Part shown: one piece after another, positions 41,211-52,236 of the stretch
Layout: every line of letters begins with the position of its first letter
How positions within the stretch are numbered: the stretch's first letter is position 1
NCBI GenBank assembly: GCA_905221605.1
Contig: CAJNDS010001713.1
Span: 592,001-656,000 of the forward strand
DNA from: Symbiodinium natans
Taxonomy: Eukaryota; Sar; Dinophyceae; Suessiales; Symbiodiniaceae
Direction of reading: 5' to 3'
Length of the DNA stretch: 64,000 nt
Program-made: the position numbers and the translations under genes
Notes under the pieces: model-generated
What the model was told of the DNA's origin: nothing
Seen by the model: the letters and a program-made list of their open reading frames with translations, nothing else
The model's database searches: none

Positions 41211-41447
41211 AGGGTTTTGTGGGTTTCTTTTTGGGGGGGGGGGGGGGGGGCTTTTGGTATCAGGGCTTTTGGGGCCTTCGTGCTTTCATTCTTGGGTGTG
41301 AGGAGCCTAGAGTCTAACGGCCTAGTTGGACGAGGGCCCACAGCAAGGGTTTCCTAAACCTGCTCCATCAGAAAGGCCATTTGGCTTGTGCCAAAAAAGG
41401 CCGCAGTTTTTCCCAACACCCCCTAAGCCCCAAACCCTAGACCGGCC

Positions 41448-41796
41448 CAGAAAGCCTCAAAACAAGTGTTCTCTTGAGGCCAAAAGCGCTCATCTCGAGG
41501 CTTTCACCCTGAACCCTCTGATAGCCCCCCTCCCTTGGGGACGAAATGAACCCTAAAAGGGGCTTATTGTTCATATACCTGATTAAGAGTTACAGTAGTA
41601 TAGGGTATATGACCCCAAATTTTATGGTTCATTTGGTGCCCAAGGTCTATATAAGAGTTACAGTAGTATAGGGTTATATGACCCCAAATTTTCAGGTGCA
41701 TGTGGTCCCCGAGGTCCAGACGAGACTGGAGTGACGAGAGCCCCCCGTTCGACGAAAACCTCCTCCAGCTTGCAGTTTCGGGGTCCAGACATTAGG
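41448..41796 (+). CDS. Exon pair spliced across a family B element
   Basis: About 41462-41530 (CSLEAKSAHLEAFTLNPLIA) ends at the left arm of the family B element 41533-41714. Sequence after its right arm reads SRRDWSDESPPFDENLLQLA, then VSGSRH and TAG near 41793. The stop is in ACATTAGGG at the edge of a TTTAGGG array, so it could instead be intron. Confidence 0.4.
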
Positions 41797-42161
41797 GTTT
41801 AGGGTTTAGGGTTTAGGGTTTAGGGTTTAGGGTTTTATTCGTGATTAGGGCTGGGGGATAGTGCATATGTGTTTCATCGTTAAAAAAAAGTACATCTCCC
41901 CAGGCGAAAACTTGCGAGGAGGAAGTGTTAGGGCTGCGTCTGCTCATTGCGGGGGGCCTCGTCCACTGACCATCAACAAAAATGCAACAGCCTACATCCC
42001 CAGGAAAGGGTATCATTTCATGCTTTCCCTGTTTTTTTGGAAGCCCTATATACCCTAATCAACCATAGCCCAAAACGCAAAACCCTAACCCCTAAGCCCT
42101 AAACCCAAATCCTCTAAACCCTAAACCCCAAACCCCTAAGCCCTATGTAGCCCCGCAACAG

Positions 42162-42876
42162 GCGCGTGCCAGGGAACATGCAGACAAAGTCGAAGGCATC
42201 CCTTCCTTGGGCCAGGGGTTTGGGGGTTTAGGGGTTTTTGCTTGTAGTCTTTAGGGTTTAGGGTTTGGGGGTTTAGGGGTTTAGGGTTTTAGGGTTTCGG
42301 TTGTAGGGTTCAGGTTTTAGGGTTTTGGGTTTAGATGCAGCTTTTGGGGTTATAGGGTTTAGGGTTGAAGGTCTTACAATGGGGCGGGGGGGGGGGGGGG
42401 GGGGGGGGGGAGGTCACAGTAAGGGGCCCTTGGCTTAAGCTTGATGTGCTGGGTCACTGAGTGGTTCGGGTTTCACTTGCGGGGTCTTTTCAACTTCTCC
42501 ATGGCTTTCAAGGGCTGGAACTCCCAGACTGAACTTTGGTATAGGGTTTAGGGTTTAGGGTTTAGGGTTTAGGGTTTAGGGTTTAGGGTTTACGTTTACG
42601 TTCCAGGATGGAGCTCTCAGACCTAACTTGGTCTAGGGTTCTGGATTAGGAGAGCTTCATGATACTCGATAAGACAATGAGCCCTATGCAGTAACCCTAA
42701 ACCCTAAACCCTAAACCCTAGTAGCGGCCCTGAGATCATTGCAGCAGAAACCCGAAAGCCTAGTAGAGGAGCAGGCCAAAAAACGGGCTCACAGGGTCAA
42801 AGAGCCTCGAGCCACTCAATCCTCTCGGGGCTTAGGGCTTCGGGTCCTGTATGGAATATACTTAGGCGCAGTTTAA
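42162..42876 (+). CDS. Hypothetical protein, three exons
   Basis: 42162-42216 (ARAREHADKVEGIPSLGQ, after CAACAG), about 42452-42539 (EWFGFHLRGLFNFSMAFKGW, then NSQTELW) and about 42720-42876 (VAALRSLQQKPESLVEEQAK, then KRAHRVKEPRATQSSRG, TAA at 42874). The end of the second exon is echoed at 42600-42635 (TTCCAGGATGGAGCTCTCAG), after the 42541-42597 TTTAGGG block. Confidence 0.5.
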
Positions 42877-42889
42877 GCGTGTGGTCATG

Positions 42890-43428
42890 TGAGGCCACTG
42901 AAAGCCCTACAGAAGAGTGTGGAAGTGGGGATGTTCCCCCCTTATACTCTCAGTCCTTAATCGGGATTCTAACAGGCGATGCTATAATCCCTCTTAAGGG
43001 CCTGTTCGCACAAGGGGGGCGTGTTAGCACAAGGGGGAACAAACCCTGAACCCTGAACCCTAAACCCTAAACCCTAAACCCTAAACCCTAAACATCCCAA
43101 TGTGTGCGTGTAAAAGACTTCAATCGGCTACGGCGCAGCGCGCTGCAGGGTTGCCGCCGCTCATTCGCGAATCAGCCGCAGACGTGCTGGAGGAGCAGTT
43201 TTGGGGTATCAGTGTTCGGGTTGTGGGGGTGACTATAGTGCGGATAGGGTTTAGGGTTTAGGGTTTCGGGTTTCGGGTTTAGGGTTTAGGGTTTAGGGGG
43301 TTCAGGGTTCTTATGTTCTGGAAGTCTTAGGTGTTAGAGTTCGGCCTGTGGCCGAGGCTTGGGCAAGTTTGGGCAGCTGGAATCCGGAAAGCCTGTCAGC
43401 TGTTGCATTTACACATCCGGAATGCTGA
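42890..43428 (+). CDS. Hypothetical protein, three exons
   Basis: About 42890-42925 (VRPLKALQKSVE) runs into a family A element (42926-43035). Then about 43103-43215 (KRLQSATAQRAAGLPPLIRE, then SAADVLEEQFWGIS) and about 43345-43428 (VAEAWASLGSWNPESLSAVA, then FTHPEC, TGA at 43426). Confidence 0.45.
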
Positions 43429-43538
43429 TAGATGTGCTTCGGGTTCTTTTTGTGTGGACATGCATAAAACGAGGGCTCGAGGCTTCCTTGAAGGGTTTGT
43501 ACGCTTCAGGACGTAATGGGCCCGAGATGCCCAAGAGA

Positions 43539-43542
43539 GACG

Positions 43543-43589
<47 letters not shown>

Positions 43590-43692
43590 CGTGAGAGAGA
43601 GAGAGAGAGAGAGTGAGAGCGAGCCAGGGCCAGAGAGAGCGAGAGAGCGCGAGAGAGGGAGAGAGAGAGAGAGAGAGCCAGCGAGCGAGCGA
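43539..43692 (+). repeat. (GA)n microsatellite
   Basis: About 150 bp of imperfect GA repeat. The RE-rich plus ORFs and LS-rich minus ORFs over it are artefacts. Confidence 0.98.
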
Positions 43693-43900
43693 GTGCGCAC
43701 TGCTTAGAAATGCCTGAAATTTCACGGGAAGGCCAACAAGCACTTACAGGCAACAAGGCGTTGATCGAGGTGCACGTCTTCAGGGGAAAATATCGTGTGA
43801 TATTACTTTCTACTTCTCTGCTGCATAGGCATAGATACATACGTTCATATGTGCAGATATACATATATAGACACATATACATACATGTTTCTACACACAG

Positions 43901-44043
43901 GGCTGGGCCACGCTGCCCGCACTCCCGCGTTCGCGGGAGCCTCTGCTTTGGTGTGCTCAGAGGCCCTGACGTCCAACTTGGACACCTTGGAGTCCCTGTC
44001 GATCAAGAACCTCCCCGGCGTGGAGGAGCCGCTAAGTCCTTAG
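43901..44043 (+). CDS. Terminal exon of a hypothetical protein
   Basis: After CACACAG the frame reads RTPAFAGASALVCSEALTSN, then LDTLESLSIKNLPGVEEPLS, then P and TAG at 44041. A clean, GC-rich coding block; upstream exons are unclear because of the (GA)n and AT-rich stretch. Confidence 0.45.
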
Positions 44044-44366
44044 GCGTAGCGGCTGTCAGAGCAGGGGTTAGGGCCGCTGAGGCTTGCAGGAAAAGAAGGG
44101 GTTAGGGGGCCGTTTTAGGGGTTTTTTCGGGTTGTTGAGGGGAAATTCAGGGTTCCAGAAAGGATTTTTTTTTGGGGGGCCTGTTCAAGGGCACCTTTTG
44201 GCCTCCTAGAGACCGTCCCAGAAGTGAATGCGAAGTTTAATTAAACCCTAAACCCTAAACCCTAAACCCTAAACCCTAAACCATCTTCTTTGACCCCCCC
44301 CCCCCCCCCAAAACCTGATCAACAGTTTTCACCTTCAAAGGGGGCCGGCGCTGGAACCCGAAACCC

Positions 44367-45072
44367 TAAACCCGAAAGCTCCTTTAAAGACCTGGGTCTC
44401 GGTAGGCTCGCTGTCCCGCCGGCAGGCTTCGGTCTCGTTCAGAAACGTGCGCCCGTTCAAGGTGCTGGGAAACCTGATGCAGGACAGGGTTTGGGGTTTC
44501 TAGGTTTAGGGTTTTAGGGTTTAGGGTTTGGGGTTTATGGTTTGGGGTTTCTAGGGTTTAGGGTTTTAGGGTTTTTAGGGTTTAGGGTTGTCAGAGGGTT
44601 TTTGGGGTTTAGGGTTTTTTGGGGCGCTTTTCAGGTTATGGTGTGGACATGTGTGGACGGCTTGAGGTTTGGTCGTTGCTTGGTTAGGTTGTTTAAGGGT
44701 GTTGGCAGCCGAGGGCATTGTGGTCCCGCACTTACACGCAATACGCGCTGCCATGCGACGCAGCCTGGCAAGTCTGAATATTCCCTTTGGGTATGCTCAC
44801 AACGACGTTCGGATAAAGTCGACGCAGAACTGTGCGCGGAAGCGCTTGACTCTGCCTCTGCAGTTTTTGTGGGGCGGGGCTGGATGGGAGGTGGGGAAGA
44901 GCGGGGGTCTGCTTGTTTGCATCGATGTCCGGCCTTAATAACCCAACACGGCCCAACTTGTGGCTGTTTACTTGGGAATCCCTGCGGAGTGGCTTGTCCA
45001 GCCACACGAACCAACGGTAAACCCCCGAGAGAAGTCCTCTTATCTCGACTCTTAAAACTTTCAGTGCCCTGA
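44367..45072 (+). CDS. Hypothetical protein, two or more exons
   Basis: About 44368-44487 (APLKTWVSVGSLSRRQASVS, then FRNVRPFKVLGNLMQ), then a TTTAGGG stretch, then 44690-45072 open in two plus frames (VVPHLHAIRAAMRRSLASLN, and KVDAELCAEALDSASAVFVG), ending in frame at LLSRLLKLSVP and TGA. A splice probably switches between the two frames. Minus-strand ORFs here are shadows. Confidence 0.4.
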
Positions 45073-45377
45073 ACCCTGTAAAATGCATTTCAAACACCCT
45101 CGGCCCAAACCCCCCAAACTTTGAATCCGACACGCCCCCCCCCCCCCCGTGGTTGAGGAGCCTTGTAAGGGCCAAACCAGATGCCCTAAACCCCAACAGC
45201 CCCAACACCTGCTAGACTCTATCTTTCCGATAAGCTGGATACAAGCCCTGGGCCATAAACCCCCCCAAAGCCCTAGTTAGCCCTAAGCACCCTACAGACC
45301 CACAGTTCATGTCATGCACAACCAACCGCGACCTCAACAAGCAAAAGCACAAGCTCCCTCCAACAAAAATTCAAAGA

Positions 45378-47334
45378 GGACCTTGACGTGCTCCGGCTCC
45401 TGCGCGGGAAGGGCGCAAGCCCTTCCGCACGGAGTCCCGACTTCAAGTGTTCCCTTTAGGGTTTAGGGTTTAGGATTGGGTTTAGGGTTTAGGGTTTAGG
45501 GTTTAGGGTTTAGGGTTTAGGGTTTAGGGTTTAGGGTTTAGGGTTTAGGGTCCCGATTAGAAATATTCACAACAGCCCCCCCTCCCCCCACCCCCCCCCC
45601 CAACAAAAAAGCCTATTCTAATGATTTAGGCCCCTAGATTATAAACGCCTCAGCATTCTTTGTTTTTTGGTAATTTAAAGAATGCAAGATTAAACAGTAA
45701 ACAAATGAAAAACTCTCTCTCTCTATGTATATATATATACATATATATTATACATATGTAAAGATAAATAAAAAATCAAATGCATATGTATATATATATA
45801 TATATCTATGAATGAGTCGAAAAGAAGAAGAGCCTTAGCCAGGGTGGAACAAGCAGTGGCCGAGTCGGAGGCCAATGTGGAGGCCGTGATGGCGCCTGGG
45901 CCGCTCCCTCTTTTTTTGTTGGGGTTTTGGGGGTTCAGGTTTAGGGTTTAGGGTTTAGGGTTTAGGGTTTAGGGTTTAGGGTTTAGGGTTTAGGGTTTAG
46001 GGTTTAGGGTTTTCTTTGCTTGGTTGGGGGGGGGGGGGGGGGGTTAAGAGGTTTTTGAGGGGGTTTAAAAGGGGTTTATGAGGGGGTGTAGAAGCAGTTT
46101 TAGGGGCTTTAAGGGTTTTTAGGTTTTAAATGGGTTTAGGGTTTTTTCAGGGGTTTTGAGGGTTTTAAGGTTTTTTGACAATTTTCAGGGTTTTAAGGGT
46201 TTGGGGTTTTAGGGAGTGTTAGGGGTTTAAGGGACTGGAAGTTTAGGGTTTAGGGTTTAGGGCTGTTGCAAAAAGGGTTTAGGGATGGGGTGTTAGAGGT
46301 TTTGATAGGGTTTAGGCTTCTATTTTCTAAGAATGCGGAACAGGGTTTACAGGGTTCACACAAGGTTGGGAGGGTGTTTTGTACGGCCTGTATACGTTTC
46401 TTAAAATCGCGGTTCATTGGTGTATATAGGGTTGATAGTGCGCGTAGTGACCAGGGTGGTAGTCACCCTTAGGATATCTAACTTGGGAAATTCAGATCCA
46501 TTGAGAAGCTCCCCCCCCTGCAAGCCTTGCTTCTTGTGTGGGTTTGCGAGCAACAAGCTCCGCTCTCGATAGTCGCTGACCGAAACCTTCAAGTAAGCCT
46601 AAGCCTTAGGCTCTTAGACTCAGCCACCCTAAACCCTAAACCCTAAACCCCAAACCCCTTAAGTGCAGCCCCCATGCGTAGCTTGCAGTCTGCCTAGCAC
46701 GCGGTGCGGCATTGAGGAGTCGATCGACCGGGAGCTCCCCCCTGTGCCGGACAAGAAGCTTATCCCCGTCAGAGCTACGATCTCGCACCTCGGAGGAGGA
46801 TCTTCTGGGGTTTTTTCTTAGGCACAGATGGGCTGATACTGGAGGTTAGAAGAAGGAACCTGAAAAGCTCAGAACAGAAATCATGAAATATCTGTATAAA
46901 TGATATAGTATAGTATGTTGCAGAACATCTTTCAGGGTTCCTCAAGCAAATCCTGCTACAGGGGTTCGTTTGCACTAAAATTCGAGGGGTTGAATTTGAC
47001 CTACCTTAAATCACGCTTGCGATGATGTTGTTGTGACGCCAGGTTGCTTTGATCGCGAAACCGAAAGCCAGAGAGCCAAAGCATTGACACCCTCAACTTC
47101 ACGCACCCCCCCCCCCCTTCCCCCTAAGCTCCGCCATCTACGCCAACTTAATCCCACTCATATATCGCAGGGCTGTGGAGCGATTCGAAGCATTAAGGCC
47201 TGGAAGGGGAACCTGAAACAATTGAAGCTTAAAACGCCTGGAGCTTCTTGAGGGATGATGCAGGGTTCGGGTGGCGGGACACCGGCTTCTTCAACCCCTA
47301 TGTGCGTATGCCGTGTGCCCACAACAAACCCTGA
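45378..47334 (+). CDS. Hypothetical protein, five exons
   Basis: About 45379-45447 (DLDVLRLLRGKGASPSARSP), 45829-45911 (RRALARVEQAVAESEANVEA), 46486-46590 (KFRSIEKLPPLQALLLVWVC, then EQQAPLSIVADRN), 46666-46805 (CVACSLPSTRCGIEESIDRE, then LPPVPDKKLIPVRATISHLG) and about 47253-47334 (DDAGFGWRDTGFFNPYVRMP, then CAHNKP, TGA at 47332). The introns are TTTAGGG arrays, poly-C/poly-G and a GGGTTTTAGGG-like stretch. Good coding look but no recognised family; the grouping is by strand and order only. Confidence 0.45.
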
Positions 47335-48087
47335 CCCAGTAGCCCATCTAACGCAAGCGCCCAAACCCTAACCCCCCTAAAAACCCCTCTTTGCACGCCA
47401 CGCGCGAGAGTGAGAGCCGAAGCCCCTGAAACTCTAAATCCCCAGCATCCCATAAGACCGTGAGAACCGTTAAAGATGCCAACGAAAAGCCCCCCAAAAT
47501 CCCTGAGCAGAAAAAATCCCTCAACCCCAAACCCTCAACCCTAAGCCCCAAAAACCCTGTAGAGTGAGGCCCCACCTTTGCCCCCCCCCCCCCCCCCCCC
47601 TCCCCCCGTCTCTCCGTGAGAGTCAAGGTTGGGACCCAGCCTTGGCTCCTTCGAGACCAATCAAAACGCAGAGCGGCACATTTATGGAGGGCCTTATTTA
47701 GGGTTTGGGGTTTAGGGTTTAGGGTTTCCAAGTTCAAAAGGGTTTAGGGTTTAGGGTAGGGTTTAGGGCAGTGCAGCCCACTGCCGAAGGGCGGGGTAGG
47801 GTTTAGGGTTCAGGGGCTTCAGAAGCCTTCCGCAAAAGGGTTTAGGGCAGCCAGCATACATGCCCTGACAGCGAAGCAAGGCAAATAGGCATGTCCGACT
47901 GGCAAGCCACCGCACCTCAACCGCCCCAACAACCACCCTAAACCCAGAACCCCAAACCCTAAACCCTAAACCCTAAACCTGCATGCCAGCATTCAGACCC
48001 TCCGGGCGGCTGCAGGTAGTTGGAGCAACAAGTTGCAGCTTAAAGTCTGAACATAAAGCCCAAGCTCTGAACAGCTTCTAGCTCACT
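47335..48087. other. Intergenic or intronic stretch
   Basis: Short TTTAGGG blocks near 47697-47765 and 47800-47845, each entered through an A-rich junction (CAAAAGGGTTTAGGG), a poly-C run at about 47581-47600 and CCCTAAA at 47937-47980. No exon I would defend. Confidence 0.5.
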
Positions 48088-48531
48088 GCAAGCTGGCGGT
48101 CGGACGGAGGTGTCTTTCAAGCTTCTGCACGGCGACAAGTCGAGCTACCACAACTCGTCGGCACGCCGTTGGCGACCAGCCCCGAATTGACGCGTTTGCT
48201 CAGACTTTTGGGGGGGTGGGGGGGGGGTTAATTCTGTGACAATGTGGGTCACAAGCTTGTGTGGCCCCATGTAAGCCTTCAAGCAGGTGTGTTGAGGCTT
48301 TCAGGCTTTCGAAGAATGGGCTGGTCCTTTCAGTCAGGGCAGAAAGAGCTTAGTTACTTAGTTGCTTTTGGACTCGGCAGGGTTGCTGAACTTAGGGGTT
48401 TGAGGGTGTTTGGGGTTTTTGGGGTCTAGGGGTGTTTAGGGTGTAGGGCTAGCAAGGTGCGTCCGCATGAGCCGAAGCCCCAAGGCACCACAAAGCTGGA
48501 GCCGGAAGTGCAGGGCTTTGGCACAGAGTAG
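48088..48531 (+). CDS. Hypothetical protein, exon pair
   Basis: About 48088-48210 (GGVFQASARRQVELPQLVGT, then PLATSPELTRLLRLLG) and about 48450-48531 (VRPHEPKPQGTTKLEPEVQG, then FGTE, TAG at 48529, after CTAGCAAG). Confidence 0.4.
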
Positions 48532-48745
48532 GGCAGAAAGCGTGAAGGGTGTTGTTTCTGCTCAGATTCTACTCGTTCAGTAGAACTATCATGGTATCCT
48601 CACCCACCAAAAAACAACCAAACCCCAGTCGATGAACCCTAAACCCTAAACCCTAAACCCTAAACCCTAAACCCCTAACCCCTAAACCCTAAACCCTAAG
48701 CCCTAAGCCCTAAACCCTAAACCCTAAACCCTAAACCTACATCCC

Positions 48746-49494
48746 AGCCCGAGGTTGGAAGTGAATGTAACTGCGGCCAGCACGGAGGTCGACCTGTAGG
48801 GGCTCTCAGGGTCTTTACTTGGAGGGTTCAGGGTACTTAGAACCCCAACTATGGGGTTTAGGGTTTAGGGTTTAGGGTTTAGGGTTTAGGGTTTAGGGCT
48901 ACTTGGAGGTTTCTTGGGTACTTACAACCCCACTTAAGTCCTCTAAGTAGGTCAGAAGTAGACTTACAATAGGGGTTTACGGTTTAGGGTTTAGGGTTTA
49001 GGGTTAATAGGGGTTAAGTACTCACGAACCTCCAAGCAGGGTCTTAGGTTCCAGAGTCGGCAGCCTAAGATCATCAAAGACACTTCGAAGCCGTGGGGAC
49101 CAAAGGAACCCTAAAAGGGTTTATGTTCCATATGCCTTAATCGGGATCATAGTAGTATCGGACACACATGAACCCAGTTTTAGGGTTCGTTTCGTCCCCA
49201 AGGATTTGGGGTTGTTAAAGCCTTCAGAGTCCAGCAGATCTTGGAGTTTGGCGTTTTAGGGTTTGCCTGAGTTTTGGGGTTTCGACGTTCGTGGCATCTT
49301 CTGTTAAGTCCCTCAGAACAAGGTTCCCTCACAAGCTCAGTCAAATCGAAGTGTGCTTCTGTCGGTTTGCTGATGAGATCTTTCCAGGGGGGCTCAAGAT
49401 CTGGAGGCGAGCTTGAGTTCGATGAGCAAAAAGGGTCCTTAAGGGAGGGGGGTTCAAGGGCGGTATGTAACCCAAGGGTCCCCAGTACGCCCAA
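48746..49494 (+). CDS. Hypothetical protein with family N and B introns
   Basis: About 48746-48810 (QPEVGSECNCGQHGGRPVGA), then family N, then about 49042-49089 (FQSRQPKIIKDTS), then family B (49091-49203), then about 49203-49255 (GFGVVKAFRVQQILEFG, or in another phase a stop at 49216), then about 49330-49494 (SVGLLMRSFQGGSRSGGELE, then FDEQKGSLREGGSRAVCNPR). Frames after the B element are uncertain. Confidence 0.4.
48818..49045. repeat. Family N copy with two telomeric insertions, one with 10-bp flanking repeats
   Basis: A left-arm fragment (48818-48853) is joined through TTTAGGG (48853-48895) to a fuller copy (48898-49045). Inside the latter, AATAGGGGTT at 48968-48977 is repeated at 49006-49015 around 28 bp of TTTAGGG. 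Removing one repeat and the insert restores the continuity seen in the 38160 copy. Confidence 0.8.
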
Positions 49495-49716
49495 CTACTA
49501 GTCCCTCAAATAGTGTGTCGGTGTCTGAACTCATGGTCTGGGATCCTCAGCACTCCCGGACCTCAACTCAAGCCTAACCCTATAAGCCCTCTCGCAAGCC
49601 CTCAACAAGCCCCTAGAAGCCCCTAAACAAGCCCCCAGAAGTCCCGAAACCTTCTAAAACCACCCTAAGATCTTCTCCGAGCCCCTCGAAGTCCCAAAAA
49701 GCTCCCGAAAAGCCCG

Positions 49717-49830
49717 CCAAGCCAGTCTGCAGGCTGCGCTGAACTTCTCCGAGTTGTGCAACAACTGGACCACCAAGTTGCAGCTTGCAACCTTGCAGTC
49801 CGGCCTGGGAAACATAAGCCTAGAGGCGCC
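49717..49830 (+). CDS. Isolated exon-like block
   Basis: Reads LQAALNFSELCNNWTTKLQL, then ATLQSGLGNISLEAPQ. The phrase KLQL also occurs in the block at about 29840. No stop or partner exon can be assigned. Confidence 0.4.
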
Positions 49831-50865
49831 CCAGGGGTCTCTTTCGAGTCCTGGGGGGTGGGTTTAGAGGGTTCTGGTTCGACTTCGGTTGGTTTTTGAT
49901 GCTGGAGTTGCTAATTTGTTTCGGGGGCGAGCACGAGAGATGCCGTCAAGTAGGTAGTTGGTGCACAGCTTTTTGAGAAAGGCCCTCACTGTCCTGGCTT
50001 CGGCAGATAGCCTTCATACCAATGTTCAGTTCAAATTTTTTAAAAAGTGCCAACCAAAACAAGGGTGCCCTTATTTATAATATGGTTGCTGGTCTACTAA
50101 GTATCGGCAAGGTGCCTGAGCCTGCACGCAAAAAGTCACACGGTGACACTTCAAATTGAGCGTTCAAACCCTAAACCCTCAACCCTCAACCCTGAATCCT
50201 AAACCCTGAACCCTAAACCCTAAACCCTAAACCCTACACCCCAACGTAGGACTCATACGGATGCCTCGTGCATCGGGCCCTGTATGCGGGAGCTTGACGG
50301 GCCAAAATGGACGGGTATCTGATATCAGGGGAACCACAAAAAAAGCCTCTTTCTGGTCTAAGTATCTTGGTCCTGAAGGTCTAGGATACCAGCAGGCAAC
50401 AAGGCATGAAGAAAAGCAGTGCAGGGCTGCGGTGTAGGGTTTAGGATTTAGGGTTTAGGGTTTAGGGTTTTGGGTTTAGGGTTTAAGGTTTATAGGATTT
50501 AAGGATTCGGGTTTACGGAAACATCGGGAAACCTCGCCAGGCGCACAGTTGGCACGACCAGGCCGGAGGGGACCCATAAATTGCGCCGCCTCTGGTGCCC
50601 CTAAACCCCCAACCCTAAACCCTAAGCCCTGAACGACGAGTCGCCAGCCTCCCCCAACCTCTTGTGTGCGATTGACGGTGTGTTGGCATGCGCCTTTGCT
50701 TATACCTTTGCGCGTGCAATTTGCGGTTGAAACATGAACATATGTATATGTACATATATATATATATATTCCTCATATTCATATGCCTACATATCTAATC
50801 ATACACACGCAGGGTGTTTTGATGTTCCCGAAATGTTCCCGGCTTTGGTTCCAGGATGCTGCGTC
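49831..50865. other. Mixed repeats with weak exon candidates
   Basis: Contains a partial family F element (50028-50098), CCCTAAA and TTTAGGG blocks and an AT-rich (TA)n run near 50740-50770. Weak blocks: about 50540-50603 (RTVGTTRPEGTHKLRRLWCP, stop) and about 50634-50695 (DESPASPNLLCAIDGVLACA). Confidence 0.4.
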
Positions 50866-50950
50866 GTTGTTCGCTTTCCCCTTTGGGGGGCTGCCTGGGG
50901 TTAGGGAGGATGCCCCCGAAATCCTGCATTCTAGCACGGACCGTAGCTAA
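50863..50950 (+). CDS. Terminal exon of a hypothetical protein
   Basis: After GGTTCCAG the frame reads DAASLFAFPFGGLPGVREDA, then PEILHSSTDRS, TAA at 50948. Confidence 0.4.
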
Positions 50951-51059
50951 CCTCATCTGATCAAGGCCCATTTCAGAGGTAAGTGACTTCCCCCATATAG
51001 CGCGGACTTCCTGAAGCTCTCCTTAACCTGATCCTCAAGGAATAGACCCAACAAAGTCG

Positions 51060-51903
51060 CTCCACCGTGCAGACCGAAACCGCAGTTTCCCCCCCAGCTT
51101 CCCACACCCAAAGCCAAGCCTCACAATCCAAAAGCGGCGAGCGAAAGCGACAAAGGGTTTTAGGGACATTTTAAAAATCGGTTTTGGGTGCCCGCACTGC
51201 GCTAAAGCCACTCGCGAGAAGTAGAGGTTTTGGGACATCAGGATGTGCTTCTGAAGGTAAGCCCGAAAAGAACCCTCAAGCCGGGCTAGGGCCCTTAGTA
51301 TGGGCCCCCCTAAACCCTGAACCCTCCTAAACCGCTTTAAGGGGCATATAAGGGGTTCCCGTTTAAGGGCCCGTTCTAAGGGACCATGTAACTCCCGCCC
51401 CCCCCCCCTCTGCGAGGTCACACTCATCATCGGCCTTCCTGTATTCCCCCACCTCCAGAGCCATCAGGACGGGCTCCTCAAAAGGAGCCATGGCGGAAAA
51501 CTTATAGGTATCCCAAGTGGTACATGCCCTTTATCCCTTTGTGATAGCGATACTCGGGACGCGAACACTGATGAGCTCTCTTTTGAATGCCCGTGCAGGT
51601 TGCTGACGAGGAACTTGACTCGGGTGTTTTTGTACCGGGTTAGGCCCAGAAGAGAATCCAGGAACCTTAAACCCTAAAGCACACATGTTGAGCAATTCCG
51701 GGGGGTTGGGGGGGCGGGGAGGGGGGGGGGGGGTGGTGGTTCCGGGTGCAAGACGGGCTGAGAGCCTTCAGCTCAGGTTGATGGACAACGTCGGCGACGT
51801 GACTTTCACAGTTTCTTCCAACGACACCATGGACCGCGCGCTGGAGCAGCCCGGTGACCTTTGGCCAGTCTTTGTGCCTTCCTTGCTAGGAGACCTACAC
51901 TGA
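51060..51903 (+). CDS. Hypothetical protein, up to four exons
   Basis: About 51079-51160 (TETAVSPPASHTQSQASQSK), 51209-51256 (HSREVEVLGHQDVLLK, with a GTAAGC donor), about 51461-51600 (SHQDGLLKRSHGGKLIGIPS) and about 51748-51903 (RRAESLQLRLMDNVGDVTFT, then VSSNDTMDRALEQPGDLWPV, then FVPSLLGDLH, TGA). The last exon is the strongest. A 131-codon minus ORF at 51035-51430 competes; see rejected items. Confidence 0.45.
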
Positions 51904-52236
51904 AAGTTAGAAAATCCTGAAACCTACTTCTTTTGCAGCTGGGTCCTGTTCTGGTGATTGGTACGAGTACCGTCTTTGCGTCTGAAAGATCGGTTCACTC
52001 AAGATTATGTCTATCAGAAAATTCCGTTCTTTCACCATCATCATTAATCAGCTCTAACATTTCGATTTTTCTAGTCGATGATTCCTCCCCTCTCTTTGTC
52101 CAAATATAGGGGGAGGGGGCTTAGAGTTTAGGGAACCATAAACCCTAAACCCTAAACCCTAAAGCCGAAACCCTAAACCCTAAACCCTAAGGGAAGAGTG
52201 TCAGCTAGGCGGGTGGCAAAAAAAAAACCCTAAGGG

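Noticed and set aside
43396..43882. RE-rich plus and LS-rich minus ORFs
   Set aside because: They are translations of the (GA)n microsatellite.
51035..51430. 131-codon minus-strand ORF
   Set aside because: It crosses a poly-C run and overlaps plus-strand blocks with a good GTAAGC donor; composition is Arg/Leu-rich without a known motif. Not fully excluded.
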